DNA from: Leptospira sp. | Lineage (GTDB): Bacteria; Spirochaetota; Leptospiria; Leptospirales; Leptospiraceae | Assembly: GCA_020831715.1 (NCBI GenBank) | Contig: JAFIGA010000096.1 | Coordinates: 1-45,942, forward strand | Reading direction: 5' to 3' | Length of the DNA: 45,942 nt | Part shown: positions 26,559-37,041 of the stretch, piece by piece | Layout of the letters: each line of letters begins with the position of its first letter | Numbering within the stretch: position 1 is the first letter of the stretch | Program-made: the position numbers and the translations under genes | Notes under the pieces: model-generated | Database searches by the model: none | The model's input: only the letters and a program-made list of their open reading frames with translations | What the model was told of the DNA's origin: nothing

Positions 26559-28508
26559 CTAGCTACGAATCAAAGGGGGCACCGGGCAATTCAGAGAATC
26601 TGCAATTGCTCGGAACACTTCCGCTTCTTCATCATTGATTACTCCATCGAAACCTATAGTCTTTTCGCACGCCTCCAAGAATAATTTCTTGTCAGCCGGT
26701 TTTAGAGCTTCTAAATTTTCAAGATCTTTATAGATCTCACTTAGAGGAACATTCTCTGGCATGACGGCATTCTTTAAACCTATGTGTTCGGCTCCGGAAA
26801 AAAATGCTGATTTTGAATCATCTTGGTTGTCGGTCTGTAGAGCAAGAATCGAAAGCACCTTACAAGCTGATATGATCTGAACCGATGATTGAATGCTCTG
26901 ATTTTCAGAAGGCGGTCTTCTTCCTTCGATGGATTCCTTTAAGTGATGGGTAATGATACGGTGAAGTGACCATTCTAAAATATCCAACTTATCATCAGCT
27001 TCAATCAAAACATTCATGTTATTCAGAAAAGATGCATACTGATCTTTACTGAGACTACCGAGAGCCGGAAGTGCCATTTCCACCAAAGGAATTCTTAACT
27101 TAGAGGGCAGTCGAATAACTTCTTTGGCAATCTTTTGAGCCACATCTAATACTCCGGGATCGGCTGATTGTTTCAAAGCCTTCCATTGTTTTTCCAAAAT
27201 CGCTTTATCATTATTATCCAGTAACAAGCAATAAATGACTGCTCTTGCCCCATAGGTTTCCCTTGCTGAATCCTTGATATCCTCCGGAATACTGGCTATC
27301 AACTGAGAAGCATAGACAATGTGTTGATCATCCAAAACTCCTGCCGAGGCAAGAATACTTGCCGGATTGCCTCCTCTTGAGATAATTCCACCGGCTAGGA
27401 CAGTGTTGCGAAAGAATCGGTCCTTATTATCCTCTGCTTTATTTGCAGCATCTTCCTCTTGTTTCGCGGCTACGTCACGAAAAGATTTTTTGGCTTCCTT
27501 TTCAATTGCCATATTGGGAGACATTGCCTGCACTGCTTTAAGTCTTTTATCCAATGGCGGATGAGTGGAAAACATTCCTGCAAATGTATTTTTAATACCC
27601 AAACTAAAGAACATATGACTCGCTTCTTCCGCTTTAGGTGATTCGATTACTGAGCCTTCCGAATGTTCTTTTATCTTTTTCAATGCATGGTATATTCCCG
27701 ATGGATTTCTGGTGAACTGAACACTGGATGCATCCGCGAGGAATTCCCTCTGTCTGGAGACTGCCGCTTTGATGATTCTTCCAACCAAAAGTCCAATGGA
27801 ACCCATAATCAAAAGTCCTAATCCCAAGAAACCCAATACCGCCGCACTATTATTCTTTCGATTTCCTCCGCCCGAATAAAATCCAATGCGAAGGAGTACT
27901 CTTCCTATGATTGTAAGTACAAATATTCCGGCAAGATAGCCGATCAAATTGATATTCAACCGCATATCCCCATTTAGAATATGACTGAATTCATGGGCAA
28001 TCACCGCTTGCAATTCATCTCGGTCAAATGTTTCCAATGCCCCTTTGGTAACACCAATGACCGCATCACCCGAGTGATAGCCTGCGGCGAAGGCATTGAT
28101 TCCCATCTCGTCTTCCAATACATAAACAGGAGGCACAGCAGTTCCCGATGCTATTGCCATTTCTTCGACAATGTTGAGAAGTTGCTTTCTCTTGAAATCA
28201 GTTGTATTCGGTTGAATCAAAGTTCCACCCAAACTGGACGCAACTACGAACCCCCCCGCCTTCAGAGAACTGGTCTTGAATAAGGAAGAAATTCCAACCA
28301 ATCCAATTATACCAACCGTGGACAGTATGAAAATCTCCGGATCCCATAAGTTAAAGTTTCCGAAATCTACATCCTCTTCCAAGAATGATAAACCAAAAAG
28401 TACGAAAAAATAGGTTCCTATAACAAGGCCAAGCACAGCAACACCAAATAAGAATACAAGAAGACTCGTATTCTTTTTGGCTTTCTCTTGTGATTCGAAA
28501 AAATCCAT
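26559..28508 (-). CDS. M48-family membrane metalloprotease with C-terminal TerB-like region
   Basis: HtpX-like zinc peptidase of 649 residues. Two membrane helices (about 16-40 and 57-75) precede the catalytic HEFSHILNGDMRLN near residue 170 (HExxH zinc site). More helices follow, then EFLADASSVQFTRNP, which supplies the third zinc ligand region, and STHPPLDKRLKAVQAMSP. Unlike HtpX (about 300 residues), it has a further 330 residues of soluble helical sequence ending in FDGVINDEEAEVFRAIADSL, which resembles a TerB-type domain. Pairing with lemA 25 bp upstream is a known conserved arrangement. The role is probably membrane-protein quality control, not shown here. Confidence 0.9.
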   Translation of the reverse strand: MDFFESQEKAKKNTSLLVFLFGVAVLGLVIGTYFFVLFGLSFLEEDVDFGNFNLWDPEIFILSTVGIIGLVGISSLFKTSSLKAGGFVVASSLGGTLIQPNTTDFKRKQLLNIVEEMAIASGTAVPPVYVLEDEMGINAFAAGYHSGDAVIGVTKGALETFDRDELQAVIAHEFSHILNGDMRLNINLIGYLAGIFVLTIIGRVLLRIGFYSGGGNRKNNSAAVLGFLGLGLLIMGSIGLLVGRIIKAAVSRQREFLADASSVQFTRNPSGIYHALKKIKEHSEGSVIESPKAEEASHMFFSLGIKNTFAGMFSTHPPLDKRLKAVQAMSPNMAIEKEAKKSFRDVAAKQEEDAANKAEDNKDRFFRNTVLAGGIISRGGNPASILASAGVLDDQHIVYASQLIASIPEDIKDSARETYGARAVIYCLLLDNNDKAILEKQWKALKQSADPGVLDVAQKIAKEVIRLPSKLRIPLVEMALPALGSLSKDQYASFLNNMNVLIEADDKLDILEWSLHRIITHHLKESIEGRRPPSENQSIQSSVQIISACKVLSILALQTDNQDDSKSAFFSGAEHIGLKNAVMPENVPLSEIYKDLENLEALKPADKKLFLEACEKTIGFDGVINDEEAEVFRAIADSLNCPVPPLIRS

Positions 28509-28533
28509 AGTATGTTACCCGATAATTGTCTTT

Positions 28534-29121
28534 CTAAAAAGATACTTTGACAGCATCTCTTTCAGTAGGATCTGTGATCTCGAAACTCTCTGCTCTTTGG
28601 AATCCCAATGCACCTGCAAATACTATGTTGGGAAAAACTTCCCTCTTAGTATTATACTGCATAACCGCATCATTGAATGCTTGTCTCGCAAAGGATATTT
28701 TATTCTCAGTGGAGGTTAATTCTTCCGATAGTTGCATCATGTTCTGATTGGCTTTTAGATCAGGGTAATTTTCCATTACAGCATAGAAATTTCCCATACT
28801 TCTCTTTAAACCCGATTCTGCATCCATCAACCCTTTCATTGCTTGTGGATCTTCCGGATTCGCGGAAGCTTTTTGTTCTGCATGTGCCGCTTGGTTTCTA
28901 GCCTTGGTAACAGCTTCTAAAACACCTTTTTCATGAGCCATGTAGGTTTTTGCTGTTTCTACTAAATTTGGTATTAAATCATAACGTCGTTTTAGTTGGA
29001 CATCAATTTGAGCAAAAGCATTCTTCACTTTATTTCTAAGTGAAACCAGCCCGTTGTAAGTACCGATGACCATGAAAATTAGAATAGCGACTACTACTCC
29101 GATAACAATTAAAGCAATCAT
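28534..29121 (-). CDS. lemA: LemA family protein
   Basis: One N-terminal membrane helix (IALIVIGVVVAILIFMVIG) is followed by the typical LemA coiled-coil body: VKNAFAQIDVQLKRRYDLIP, LVETAKTYMAHEKGVLEAVT, and NFYAVMENYPDLKAN, with FNDAVMQYNTKREVFPN near the end. At 195 residues it is normal length. The ribosome site GGAGG is strong. It is the first gene of a pair with the M48 protease; in other bacteria such pairs are found together but the biochemical role of LemA is not settled. Confidence 0.95.
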   Translation of the reverse strand: MIALIVIGVVVAILIFMVIGTYNGLVSLRNKVKNAFAQIDVQLKRRYDLIPNLVETAKTYMAHEKGVLEAVTKARNQAAHAEQKASANPEDPQAMKGLMDAESGLKRSMGNFYAVMENYPDLKANQNMMQLSEELTSTENKISFARQAFNDAVMQYNTKREVFPNIVFAGALGFQRAESFEITDPTERDAVKVSF

Positions 29122-29203
29122 AAAAGAATCCTCCAGATCTATATTATTAGATTGGGAAAAAATATTAGATCAAGTATTTTTTTAAAAATTTATACAATAT
29201 ATT

Positions 29204-29707
29204 TCAATTTGTAAATCTTTTAAGATACTCATAAATGGCTGCATCACTCATACTTCGAGCACTGGAAAATTCTCCACCCTTGGTTGTTGCCAATACCTTC
29301 TCATCCTGAGTGGGATCTATGATGGCTAGGGCCGGAATTCCTTTCTTCTCGGGGCTTCCAAATTTTTCGGCAAAAATTAGATTACGGTCAAATCTCCCCA
29401 CATCAATATGTATCACTAGGTAGTTTTCCAGAAGAAGCTTTCCTATCTGTTCATTTTCACGAAATCTTTCTCTCAGGGATACACAATCCCCACACCAATC
29501 TGCGCCAAAAATCAATAGGATTTTTTGTCCGGATTCTTTCGCCAATGGCACTGCCTGAGCATACAACTCCAAGCTTGCTTGGTTTTCATCCAGATCTGAT
29601 TTGCAGTTTGTCAACAAAATAATTGAAAATAACGAGAAAATAATCATAATATTTGTTAGTGCTTTTGTAAAAATATCTTTGCTGTTTGAAACTGTATTTA
29701 TCTTCAT
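29204..29707 (-). CDS. Thioredoxin-like lipoprotein
   Basis: An exported thiol-disulfide protein of 167 residues. The N-terminus is a signal peptide (IIFSLFSIILLTNC) with lipobox LLTNC, so it is probably lipidated. The thioredoxin fold contains LLIFGADWCGDCVSLRERF with a CGDC active site, then HIDVGRFDRN and the cis-Pro-like GIPALAIID. It resembles DUF255/thioredoxin_7 proteins acting in periplasmic redox. I use the ATG at 29707 with AGG upstream; the TTG at 29725 is in frame but less likely. Confidence 0.85.
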   Translation of the reverse strand: MKINTVSNSKDIFTKALTNIMIIFSLFSIILLTNCKSDLDENQASLELYAQAVPLAKESGQKILLIFGADWCGDCVSLRERFRENEQIGKLLLENYLVIHIDVGRFDRNLIFAEKFGSPEKKGIPALAIIDPTQDEKVLATTKGGEFSSARSMSDAAIYEYLKRFTN

Positions 29708-29759
29708 ATATCTGCCTACTTCCAAAATAATCTTAGGTGGAAAATTTGCGACCGAAAAA

Positions 29760-30791
29760 TCAATCTATAAAATTATAATAAAGCTGTTCCAAGTCTCTGA
29801 TTTCTTTTTCCCAATAACTCTCCGTTCCAAAATGAGGAAAAGCATTTTGAAAGGCAGGATCTTCCCATCTTCTTGCCACCCATGATGAATAATAAATATA
29901 GCGAATTCCCCGAAGAGGCTCAATTGCTTGAAACCAATGCGGTTCAAAATCTCGAAATTCTTGGTAGCCTTCCATAAATGTCTGGATTGCATATTCGGAT
30001 TCCGGTTCCCCAAAGGGTAGGAGCATCCATAGGTCTTGCACTGGTATACCTGTCATAAAATCATCAAAATCCAAAAATGTAAACGATTCCCCATTCTGCA
30101 ATAAATTACCCTTATGGCAATCACCATGGATTCGAAATTTGGGAATGTCTTGGGAAACTTCTTTATATAGATCGAAAATCTTTTCAGCAATAGCTTGGTA
30201 GCGATTCTGCGAATGAGAAGTTAAAAAATTTTTTTGTAGGATAAAATTTAGTGCGGGTTGTCCGTAATTTTCAATGTCAAGATTGATTCGATGAGTTGCC
30301 CGTTCTGAACTACCAATATTATGAATCCTTGCCAATAGTCTACCAACAGCTGGTAGGTTTTCATTGGTAAACTCCTCCACAATTCTTCCTTTCAGAGTAG
30401 GCCATAGAGTATAAAAAATGGGATGGCTCTTATCATCGGGTTGGATGAATGACGAGTGAATGGTTTCTCCATTCTTAGCACACATGGGAGTTAACACAGG
30501 AATCTCTGATTCTTCCAATTGGAATAGAAAATCATGCTCCTCTTGGATCTGCTCTTTTGTCCACCTACCGGGTCGATAGAACTTTACAACCACCGAAGGG
30601 AGATTTTGCTTGTGACCTTCCCCATTCTCTCCGACATCTTCATCTTCGGATGTTTCGACTCCAATTCGATACACACGATTCTCAAGACTATTGAGAGCAA
30701 GGCAATGCCCTGTGGGATTCAAACCCGTATCTTCAATGCAATTGAGTATCTGGTCAAGGTCTAGATGAAAGAATGATTCATTTATATTCAT
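29760..30791 (-). CDS. srkA: Stress-response Ser/Thr protein kinase, SrkA (YihE/RdoA) family
   Basis: A kinase-fold enzyme of 343 residues that in E. coli protects cells under stress. Family signatures are NSLENRVYRIG near residue 35, VVVKFYRPGRWTKEQIQEEH near 70 with the ATP-binding Lys, IHGDCHKGNLLQNGESFTFL near 220 with the catalytic loop, and DDFMTGIPVQDLWMLL. PLRGIRYIYYSSWVARRWED follows. An acidic insertion of about 20 residues (TSEDEDVGENGEGHKQ) before the ATP Lys is not in the E. coli protein as I recall it. The ATG overlaps the stop of the vapC remnant as ATGA. Confidence 0.93.
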   Translation of the reverse strand: MNINESFFHLDLDQILNCIEDTGLNPTGHCLALNSLENRVYRIGVETSEDEDVGENGEGHKQNLPSVVVKFYRPGRWTKEQIQEEHDFLFQLEESEIPVLTPMCAKNGETIHSSFIQPDDKSHPIFYTLWPTLKGRIVEEFTNENLPAVGRLLARIHNIGSSERATHRINLDIENYGQPALNFILQKNFLTSHSQNRYQAIAEKIFDLYKEVSQDIPKFRIHGDCHKGNLLQNGESFTFLDFDDFMTGIPVQDLWMLLPFGEPESEYAIQTFMEGYQEFRDFEPHWFQAIEPLRGIRYIYYSSWVARRWEDPAFQNAFPHFGTESYWEKEIRDLEQLYYNFID

Positions 30792-31053
30792 AATGGAATC
30801 TTAAATCCCATTTTTTTTGCAATCGTAGATTGCTTTGTATCATTGGTTAAGAAAAATTCACAATTCAATAATTTTGCCGTTGCTAGATGCAAAATATCCA
30901 GTGATCGCAATCCATGATTTTGTGTATAATTTAGGGAAACTTTTTGAGCTTCATCATAAATAAGATCATTGTCAATTATCACGTGTCTTAGAAATTCGTA
31001 TCCGGTTCGTGAATATATAACTTTAAAAGAACACTTGTATCGAGATAAATCAT
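30788..31053 (-). pseudogene. VapC-type PIN toxin, internally deleted and frameshifted
   Basis: The ATG at 31053 starts MIYLDTSVLLKLYIHEPDTN, a good PIN N-terminus with the first catalytic Asp, and stops at TAA after 21 codons. In another frame the sequence resumes as EFLRHVIIDNDLIYDEAQ and runs to LRSLDILHLATAKLLN, FFLTNDTKQSTIAKKMG and a stop at 30788. A full PIN toxin has about 130 residues, so roughly 45 residues, including the second acidic residue, are missing and the frame is shifted. The toxin should be inactive. The antitoxin gene lies 12 bp upstream. Confidence 0.82.
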
Positions 31054-31065
31054 ACTAAGATTTCC

Positions 31066-31308
31066 TTAGTTATTTGCTCTAGACTCAGAGAGTGTTTCAG
31101 AGATTGATTTCCCTTTTAATTTAGGAAGATGTTTGATTCGATCGATATTTTTCGACCAATCAACATTCAAGTTATTTTCTTCTTGGAATGGAATAATTTT
31201 CGCTATAGGCTTATTTCGATTCATGACAATGAGTTCTTGCCCAGGCATGAGACTTTGAATTTGGGATTTAAAGTTATGTTGGATCTCACGAATTGAAACG
31301 GTCTTCAT
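31066..31308 (-). CDS. Phd/YefM-type antitoxin
   Basis: An 80-residue antitoxin with the usual DNA-binding N-terminus: MKTVSIREIQHNFKSQIQSL, then ELIVMNRNKPIAKIIPF. The C-terminal half, which binds the toxin, contains LPKLKGKSISETLSES. I use the ATG at 31308 because MFYM of the longer frame is encoded by the operator palindrome. Its toxin partner downstream is broken, so this is an orphan antitoxin that may persist as a repressor. Confidence 0.85.
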   Translation of the reverse strand: MKTVSIREIQHNFKSQIQSLMPGQELIVMNRNKPIAKIIPFQEENNLNVDWSKNIDRIKHLPKLKGKSISETLSESRANN

Positions 31309-31329
31309 GTAAAACATTTTATTTTACAT
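31307..31329. promoter_or_regulatory. Inverted repeat at the antitoxin start, probable autoregulatory operator
   Basis: ATGTAAAA and TTTTACAT are perfect 8-bp arms separated by 7 bp. The repeat covers the antitoxin ATG and the bases just upstream, where Phd/YefM antitoxins usually bind to repress their own operon. Confidence 0.6.
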
Positions 31330-31368
31330 CTTAGATTTGTAAAGAATAAAACTTAATAACCAATGGAA

Positions 31369-31767
31369 TCAACAACAACAAGGAACCAAAACAACTTCTC
31401 CCCTCTGTACAAGAGGAACCTTAGGTATCATAAAGGAGATTCCGGCAAACCATGGAAGAATATATTTGGAGAATGCCATAACACCTTTTACATCAAAACC
31501 GGTCGTTGCGATGATTTTGATTCCTCTGTATCCATCTTTGTGGACTCTGCGAATAAACCAAAGCCCTGATGTCTGTGTTTCCATGGTAATATCAGAAATA
31601 ATCATATCATAAGTAGAGTTGCCATCTTCCGTTTTGGACTTTTGATACATCTCCCAACCCTCGCCTGCCGTATATGCTCTTTCGCAAACCCAGCCTTCTT
31701 TAGAATAGTGATCGGTTAAAGGCTTTGCGTATTTATCGGCATCATCTACAATGAGTAATTTTTTCAT
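31369..31767 (-). CDS. Single-domain response regulator
   Basis: A lone receiver domain of 132 residues. The acidic pair is D8-D9 ([10 protein letters not shown]) and the phospho-acceptor Asp is D59 in IISDITMET. The conserved Thr is in IIATTGF and the Lys in FMIPKVPLV. There is no output domain, so it acts by protein contact. Its ATG overlaps the exporter stop by 4 bp, making it the last gene of the five-gene operon. No cognate kinase is next to it. It ends in Cys-Cys-Cys. Confidence 0.88.
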   Translation of the reverse strand: MKKLLIVDDADKYAKPLTDHYSKEGWVCERAYTAGEGWEMYQKSKTEDGNSTYDMIISDITMETQTSGLWFIRRVHKDGYRGIKIIATTGFDVKGVMAFSKYILPWFAGISFMIPKVPLVQRGEVVLVPCCC

Positions 31768-33662
31768 ATTTTTATATCCGTTCCCACAAATTGATTGTCG
31801 TTGAGCTTTTTGTAGATTCCACTTTGGGCGATCAACTCATCATGACTTCCTCGTTCTTTGATCTCACCATCTTGAACAACGATTATATTTTTCACCTTAC
31901 GAATTGTAGAAAGCCGGTGCGCAATGATAAATGTTGTTCTGTTTTTGAGAAGTCTCTCGAGAGCATCACTTACCAATTTTTCACTTTCCGAATCTAGGGC
32001 AGATGTCGCTTCATCCAATACTAGAATCTCCGGGTCACGAAGCAACGCTCTGGCAATGACCAATCTCTGTCTCTGCCCACCCGAGAGATTCTGACCACGA
32101 ACACCTAAATTCGTCTGGTAGCCGTTTTCCATAGCTTTAATAAAATCATGTGCATGGGCAAGTCTTGCCGCTCGAATCACATCTTTCAGTGTGGCTTTTT
32201 CATTCCCATAAGCAATGTTAGCCTCTACTGTTCCGGAGAATAAGAAAATTTCTTGGGTAACAATACCAATTTTGGATCTTAGATTTTTTAGATCCAGAGT
32301 TCGAATGTCGATTCCATCAAAGGTAATTTTACCCTGAGTGGGATCGAAAAATCGAGGGAGTAAATCCATAAGAGTGGATTTACCGGAACCGCTAGTTCCC
32401 ACAAATGCGTAGGTCTCCCCTATTTTAAAATCCAGATTTACGTTTTTCAATACCGGTAGAGTAGTTCCTGGATAGGTAAAGTGAATATTTTCAAAACGAA
32501 TGGAATCTTGGATCTCTCCCATTGTTTGTTTTCCACTCTTTTCCTCAGAACCCGTTTTCATATCAATAATTTCGAATATTCTTCTACCTGCCGTGTTGGC
32601 TTGAGTAACCTTCCCGACCATCTGGGAAAGTTGTGTGAGAGGACGAAGCAAAAACAACAGTGTGATCAAAAATGCCATAAACTCACCTTGGGTGAATTTA
32701 CCACTGTATATGAGTTTCGCACCAAGAGCGAAAAATCCCAAAACTACGATGGAGGAAGTGAGTTCCACCAAACTAGGAGCCATCTGAAGATAAAATTGCC
32801 CCTTAAAAATTCTACGATAGACCTTTTGATTGATATCCGAAAACTTTTTCTCTTCCGACTTCTCAGTTACGAATGAACGAATTACTCGAATTCCGGATAT
32901 GGACTCTTGGATATGACCGTTTAAATCAGCCATTCTCTCTTGTGATTTTTCGGTGGACTTGGAAATCTTTTTGGTAAAAAAAGTAACAGGAAAAATGACA
33001 ATTGGAACCACCAAACATGCCGTAACCAAAAGTTCCGTGTTCAGATATACAAGTATCATCAAATGCGTTACAACATAGAAAAAGTTAATGGTTGCATCCC
33101 GAAAATTACTTGATATCACAGCGGCGACTATCTCCGCTTCATTGATCACTCGAGACATGATGAGACCTGTTTTTTCTTTATAGAAATACGTCAGAGGGAG
33201 TCTCTGCACCTTATCAAAAAGATTCTGCCTTATATCCCGCACTGCCATATAACCAGCTGTTGCGAGACAAAATACAGAGAGGAGATAAAATATCGACTTT
33301 AACAAATATAGCGGCAAGACGAACAGACATGCCGCCCATACCACTTCTTTGGGTTCCATATCCTTGGTTTTGGAATTGATTTCATTTTTGGCAAGAATGA
33401 TGAGTCGCTTGAGTCGTTCCAATCCATCCAAGCTTTCATATCCGAACGTATTTTCTTTAAAGATGATAACCCGCTCAGTTAGGCTAAAATCCAATTGAAA
33501 TCGTTCTTTTTTATCAGCACCCAAAGAGTCGAAAAGTGGAATCATCGCAGTAAGCGATACACCATTTAACAGAGCTGTGAGTAACGCGAAAGCTATGCCT
33601 AATACAAATCGATTCTTATAGTGAACAGAATATTTGAGCAGGCGTAAAAAATACTTCATCAC
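31764..33662 (-). CDS. MsbA-like ABC exporter (fused membrane and ATPase domains)
   Basis: A half-transporter of 632 residues that would act as a homodimer, likely flipping lipid A-type lipids or drugs across the inner membrane. The transmembrane domain spans about 1-340 with around six helices. The ATPase domain has Walker [15 protein letters not shown] near 395, the signature [16 protein letters not shown], Walker [15 protein letters not shown], and the H-loop IIAHRLSTI. It overlaps trpG upstream and the receiver downstream by 4 bp each. Whether it carries lipid is not shown by the sequence. Confidence 0.93.
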   Translation of the reverse strand: MMKYFLRLLKYSVHYKNRFVLGIAFALLTALLNGVSLTAMIPLFDSLGADKKERFQLDFSLTERVIIFKENTFGYESLDGLERLKRLIILAKNEINSKTKDMEPKEVVWAACLFVLPLYLLKSIFYLLSVFCLATAGYMAVRDIRQNLFDKVQRLPLTYFYKEKTGLIMSRVINEAEIVAAVISSNFRDATINFFYVVTHLMILVYLNTELLVTACLVVPIVIFPVTFFTKKISKSTEKSQERMADLNGHIQESISGIRVIRSFVTEKSEEKKFSDINQKVYRRIFKGQFYLQMAPSLVELTSSIVVLGFFALGAKLIYSGKFTQGEFMAFLITLLFLLRPLTQLSQMVGKVTQANTAGRRIFEIIDMKTGSEEKSGKQTMGEIQDSIRFENIHFTYPGTTLPVLKNVNLDFKIGETYAFVGTSGSGKSTLMDLLPRFFDPTQGKITFDGIDIRTLDLKNLRSKIGIVTQEIFLFSGTVEANIAYGNEKATLKDVIRAARLAHAHDFIKAMENGYQTNLGVRGQNLSGGQRQRLVIARALLRDPEILVLDEATSALDSESEKLVSDALERLLKNRTTFIIAHRLSTIRKVKNIIVVQDGEIKERGSHDELIAQSGIYKKLNDNQFVGTDIKI

Positions 33663-34231
33663 TCACAAACTTTTAAGAAATTCCGAACCATCTCAATACC
33701 GGCTTCTGTCATAACCGATTCCGGGTGGAATTGTACTCCAAACATATTTTTGTATTCTTTATGTTCCACTCCCATTATGACACCGTCTTGGGTTTGAGCA
33801 ACAATACTCAATTCATCGGGAAAATGCTCCGGACTAATGACCAAAGAGTGGTAACGTGTTGCTTGGAATGGATTGGGTAAATTTTCAAAGACACCTGTAT
33901 TATTATGCTCTATCAATGATACCTTACCATGCATGATCTTAGGAGCAGAAATAATGGATCCCCCAAATGCATAACCCATAGCCTGATGCCCTAAACATAC
34001 ACCAAATAGAGGTATTCTACCTGCTAATTCTTTTACCACAGAAACTGATATTCCGGCATCTTCCGGGCGCCCCGGTCCGGGTGAGATGATGATTCCTTTG
34101 GGCGCCAATTTTTGAATCTCAGCTAAATCTATTTTATCATTTCGAAATACCTGAACATCTTTTTCATACATACCAACATACTGGTAAAGATTATAAGTGA
34201 AGGAATCATAATTATCAATGATGAGTATCAT
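33659..34231 (-). CDS. trpG: Anthranilate synthase component II (glutamine amidotransferase)
   Basis: Supplies ammonia from glutamine to TrpE. At 190 residues it is the usual length. Visible are [16 protein letters not shown] at the N-terminus, the oxyanion strand [14 protein letters not shown], the nucleophile Cys in [15 protein letters not shown], and the His-Glu pair in [13 protein letters not shown]. It could also serve PabB for folate, as in many bacteria with one copy. It overlaps trpE and the exporter gene by 4 bp each (ATGA). Confidence 0.95.
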   Translation of the reverse strand: MILIIDNYDSFTYNLYQYVGMYEKDVQVFRNDKIDLAEIQKLAPKGIIISPGPGRPEDAGISVSVVKELAGRIPLFGVCLGHQAMGYAFGGSIISAPKIMHGKVSLIEHNNTGVFENLPNPFQATRYHSLVISPEHFPDELSIVAQTQDGVIMGVEHKEYKNMFGVQFHPESVMTEAGIEMVRNFLKVCE

Positions 34232-35754
34232 TTGAGCTCTCCCTTGAGACCGGCTCTGGCAAATTCCAAAGCCCTTAGCATCCCCGCCATCTTGTTCTTG
34301 GTTTCCGTAAGTTCTGCTTGGGGATCGGAATCAAACACAATTCCTCCACCTGCTTGCAGATAGGCGGACTTGTCATCGATTACAATTGTTCGAATGATGA
34401 TCGCCATATCCATCTCTCCGGCAAAGGATATATACCCCAATCCTCCGGCATAGATTCCCCTATGATTGTTTTCCAATTCATCAATGATCTGCATGGCTCT
34501 AATCTTGGGAGCACCTGAGACGGTACCTGCCGGCAGAGTTGCTCGAATCACATCGTATACGGTTTTATCCGATCTCAACTTACCAATGCATTGACTTACG
34601 ATATGCATTACATGGGAATATCTTTCTATAATTTTAAAATCTTCTACCTTTACGGTTCCCGGCTCACAGATTCGACCAAGATCATTACGTCCTAGATCGA
34701 CTAACATAATATGCTCGGCTATTTCTTTCTTGTCCGCAAGGAGATCTTCGGCAAGGTAATCGTCTTCCTTTTTGGTCTTACCTCGATGCCTAGTACCGGC
34801 AATCGGTCGGAGTGTTGTTTTTTCATGAGTATGCTTTACTAAAATTTCAGGCGAACTTCCAACCACTTTCAAATCATCCGATTTCAAAAAATACATATAT
34901 GGGCTGGGGTTTACCGCTCTTAAAGCACGGTATATTTGGAATGCGGGGACATCCGGTTGAAATTGTATCTTCCTCGATGGCACTACTTGGAAGATATCTC
35001 CCTCATAAATATACTTCTTGGCTTTATTCACAGCCTCCACATACTCATTGTCACCTAATACAGAAGTATATGACAAAGGAGTAGAACTATTTTCAGGAGT
35101 AATGATTGCGTCATGAACTTGGGGATTTAGAAAAATCTCTTCTTCCATTTTTTCAATGGATTGCAAAGCTCTTTGGTATGCCTCTTTGGGATCGTTGGAG
35201 AGTGTAGTGTTTGCATTAGCAACGATTTTTACAGTGTGGTTGATATGATCAATCACCAAGAAATTCTCATATATGGCAAAATACGTATCCGGGTGATTCT
35301 CCAAATCGGGATTCTTATCCGGAATTTCTTCATAGTAACGGATTGCGTCATATCCCAGAAATCCTACAGCTCCACCCTGAAATGCGGGCAGTCTTGGATC
35401 GGTAACTTGTTTCAGCTTTCCTATGCGATCTTCCAAAACCAATAGAGGATCCGAAGATGTTATATCTTCCGATGTGGTATTGCCATCAGAACCGATAGAT
35501 TTGAGAGTGAATTTACCTTTCTTACCCCGAAGGACAATTCTGGGATTTTTAGCAAGAAAGCTATTTCTACCCAAAGTTTCACCGGCGATTACAGACTCAA
35601 GCAAAACGGAATCATTCGCCTTATCCATTCCACCATCCAAAAACAAGGAAACCGGAGTTTCCTTGTCGCATAGGAATTGCTTAAAGACCGGAATGAGATT
35701 TCCTTCTTTGGTCTTTTTTAAAAATTCATCCTCTGTTAAAGAATAATCGATCAG
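34228..35754 (-). CDS. trpE: Anthranilate synthase component I, apparently starting at CTG
   Basis: Converts chorismate to anthranilate with TrpG. The chorismate-binding half has [50 protein letters not shown] and [16 protein letters not shown]. Feedback-site motifs LLES and NPSPYMYF favour TrpE over PabB. The first ordinary start codon is TTG at 35646, but the frame upstream is unmistakably Trp[21 protein letters not shown], then [13 protein letters not shown]. No ATG, GTG or TTG lies in that part. A CTG at 35754 overlaps the stop of the upstream acyl-CoA dehydrogenase as CTGA and has AAGGA 8 bp before it, so I start there (508 residues). Confidence 0.85.
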   Translation of the reverse strand: MIDYSLTEDEFLKKTKEGNLIPVFKQFLCDKETPVSLFLDGGMDKANDSVLLESVIAGETLGRNSFLAKNPRIVLRGKKGKFTLKSIGSDGNTTSEDITSSDPLLVLEDRIGKLKQVTDPRLPAFQGGAVGFLGYDAIRYYEEIPDKNPDLENHPDTYFAIYENFLVIDHINHTVKIVANANTTLSNDPKEAYQRALQSIEKMEEEIFLNPQVHDAIITPENSSTPLSYTSVLGDNEYVEAVNKAKKYIYEGDIFQVVPSRKIQFQPDVPAFQIYRALRAVNPSPYMYFLKSDDLKVVGSSPEILVKHTHEKTTLRPIAGTRHRGKTKKEDDYLAEDLLADKKEIAEHIMLVDLGRNDLGRICEPGTVKVEDFKIIERYSHVMHIVSQCIGKLRSDKTVYDVIRATLPAGTVSGAPKIRAMQIIDELENNHRGIYAGGLGYISFAGEMDMAIIIRTIVIDDKSAYLQAGGGIVFDSDPQAELTETKNKMAGMLRALEFARAGLKGELK

Positions 35755-36917
35755 TTGTTTGGTCCTTCGATTCCTTTGCCATCGTTTAGAAATTTGGAAA
35801 CAATGACTCTTTGGATCTGAGATGTTCCTTCATAAATCTGGAATATCTTTGCATCTCTCATCAATTTTTCAACAGGGTATTCTTCGTTGAATCCATATCC
35901 ACCAAATACCTGCACTGCTTCTGTACAAACTCTCATGCACATATCAGCACAAAACATTTTAGCGATAGATGCTTGGTATGTATTTCTATATCCTTGGTCA
36001 ATCATCCATGCGGCTTGGTAGCATAGTAATCTTCCTGCTTCCACGTCTCGCGCCATTTCAGCTAAAATGAAACTAACACCTTGGTTGATGGAAATTGGCT
36101 TGCCAAAGGCAGTTCTTGTATTCGCATACCGTATAGAATGTTCCATTGCAGATCTTGCCACACCTACTGCACCCATAGCTACACCGGGACGAGTATGGTC
36201 GAACGCCGCCATTGCAATTTTAAAACCTTCCCCTTCTTTACCTACAATATTGGAGGCAGGAATTTTCACGTCTTCGAAGGTCACACCTCTGGTGTCGGAA
36301 CATCTCTGTCCCATATTTTTTTCTTTCTTGCCGATCATTACACCGGGAGTTTTGGCATCGACGATGAAACCACTCATACCTTTGTGACCTGCGGCTGGAT
36401 CGGTCTTGGCAAGAACGAAAAACCAATCAGCATAACCTGCATTCGTGATCCACATTTTCGAACCATTTAAAATGTATTCGTCTCCGACTTTTTTAGCGGT
36501 GGTACGTATTCCCGCAACATCGGAACCTGCACCCGGTTCCGTAACAGCATAAGCACAAATGGTAAATTTCTCCGCCATGGGGGCAAGGTATTTTTTCTTG
36601 AGTTCATGGCTGGCTCCCACAAGTACCGGAGCTAGAGCGAGATTATTGGCAAGCATAGCCGTTGCCATACCGGAACAACCGGCAAATAATTCTTCATTCA
36701 TAATAACTTCATCTAAATCACCCATACCCGCACCGCCGTATTCAGGTTCAATATGGATATTCATTAGTCCGATTTCCCATGCCTTCTTAAGGATTTCAAT
36801 AGGATATTCACCCGTATGATCGTGGTGTTCAGCGTTGGGAACCATTTCGTTCTTGGCAAAGTCCCTCGCTAGATCGCGGAGAGCTTTTTGTTCATCGGTT
36901 AGGGAAAAATCAAGCAT
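35751..36917 (-). CDS. Acyl-CoA dehydrogenase
   Basis: FAD-dependent first step of beta-oxidation or branched-chain amino-acid breakdown. Signatures are [18 protein letters not shown] at the N-terminus, [20 protein letters not shown] near 125, [38 protein letters not shown] near 350 and [17 protein letters not shown] with the catalytic-type Glu. This resembles medium/short-chain enzymes. I use the ATG at 36917 ([10 protein letters not shown]) with GAGG upstream; the longer frame to 37019 adds residues foreign to the family. It leads the operon with trpE and is divergent from prfB. Confidence 0.93.
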   Translation of the reverse strand: MLDFSLTDEQKALRDLARDFAKNEMVPNAEHHDHTGEYPIEILKKAWEIGLMNIHIEPEYGGAGMGDLDEVIMNEELFAGCSGMATAMLANNLALAPVLVGASHELKKKYLAPMAEKFTICAYAVTEPGAGSDVAGIRTTAKKVGDEYILNGSKMWITNAGYADWFFVLAKTDPAAGHKGMSGFIVDAKTPGVMIGKKEKNMGQRCSDTRGVTFEDVKIPASNIVGKEGEGFKIAMAAFDHTRPGVAMGAVGVARSAMEHSIRYANTRTAFGKPISINQGVSFILAEMARDVEAGRLLCYQAAWMIDQGYRNTYQASIAKMFCADMCMRVCTEAVQVFGGYGFNEEYPVEKLMRDAKIFQIYEGTSQIQRVIVSKFLNDGKGIEGPNN

Positions 36918-37041
36918 GCTGGCCTCTTTTTTGACAAAGTTCAGTACTAAATTCCCGTATAGGGGAAAATCGTCAAAGGCAAATTTCGGGAAAGATGTTT
37001 TCTCCTTGAAAAAAACCAAGCATTTGAGAAAACTTTCTTGA

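Noticed and set aside
31764..33662. Bacteriocin or peptide exporter with peptidase domain
   Set aside because: No C39 peptidase precedes the membrane domain and no small precursor peptide gene is adjacent.
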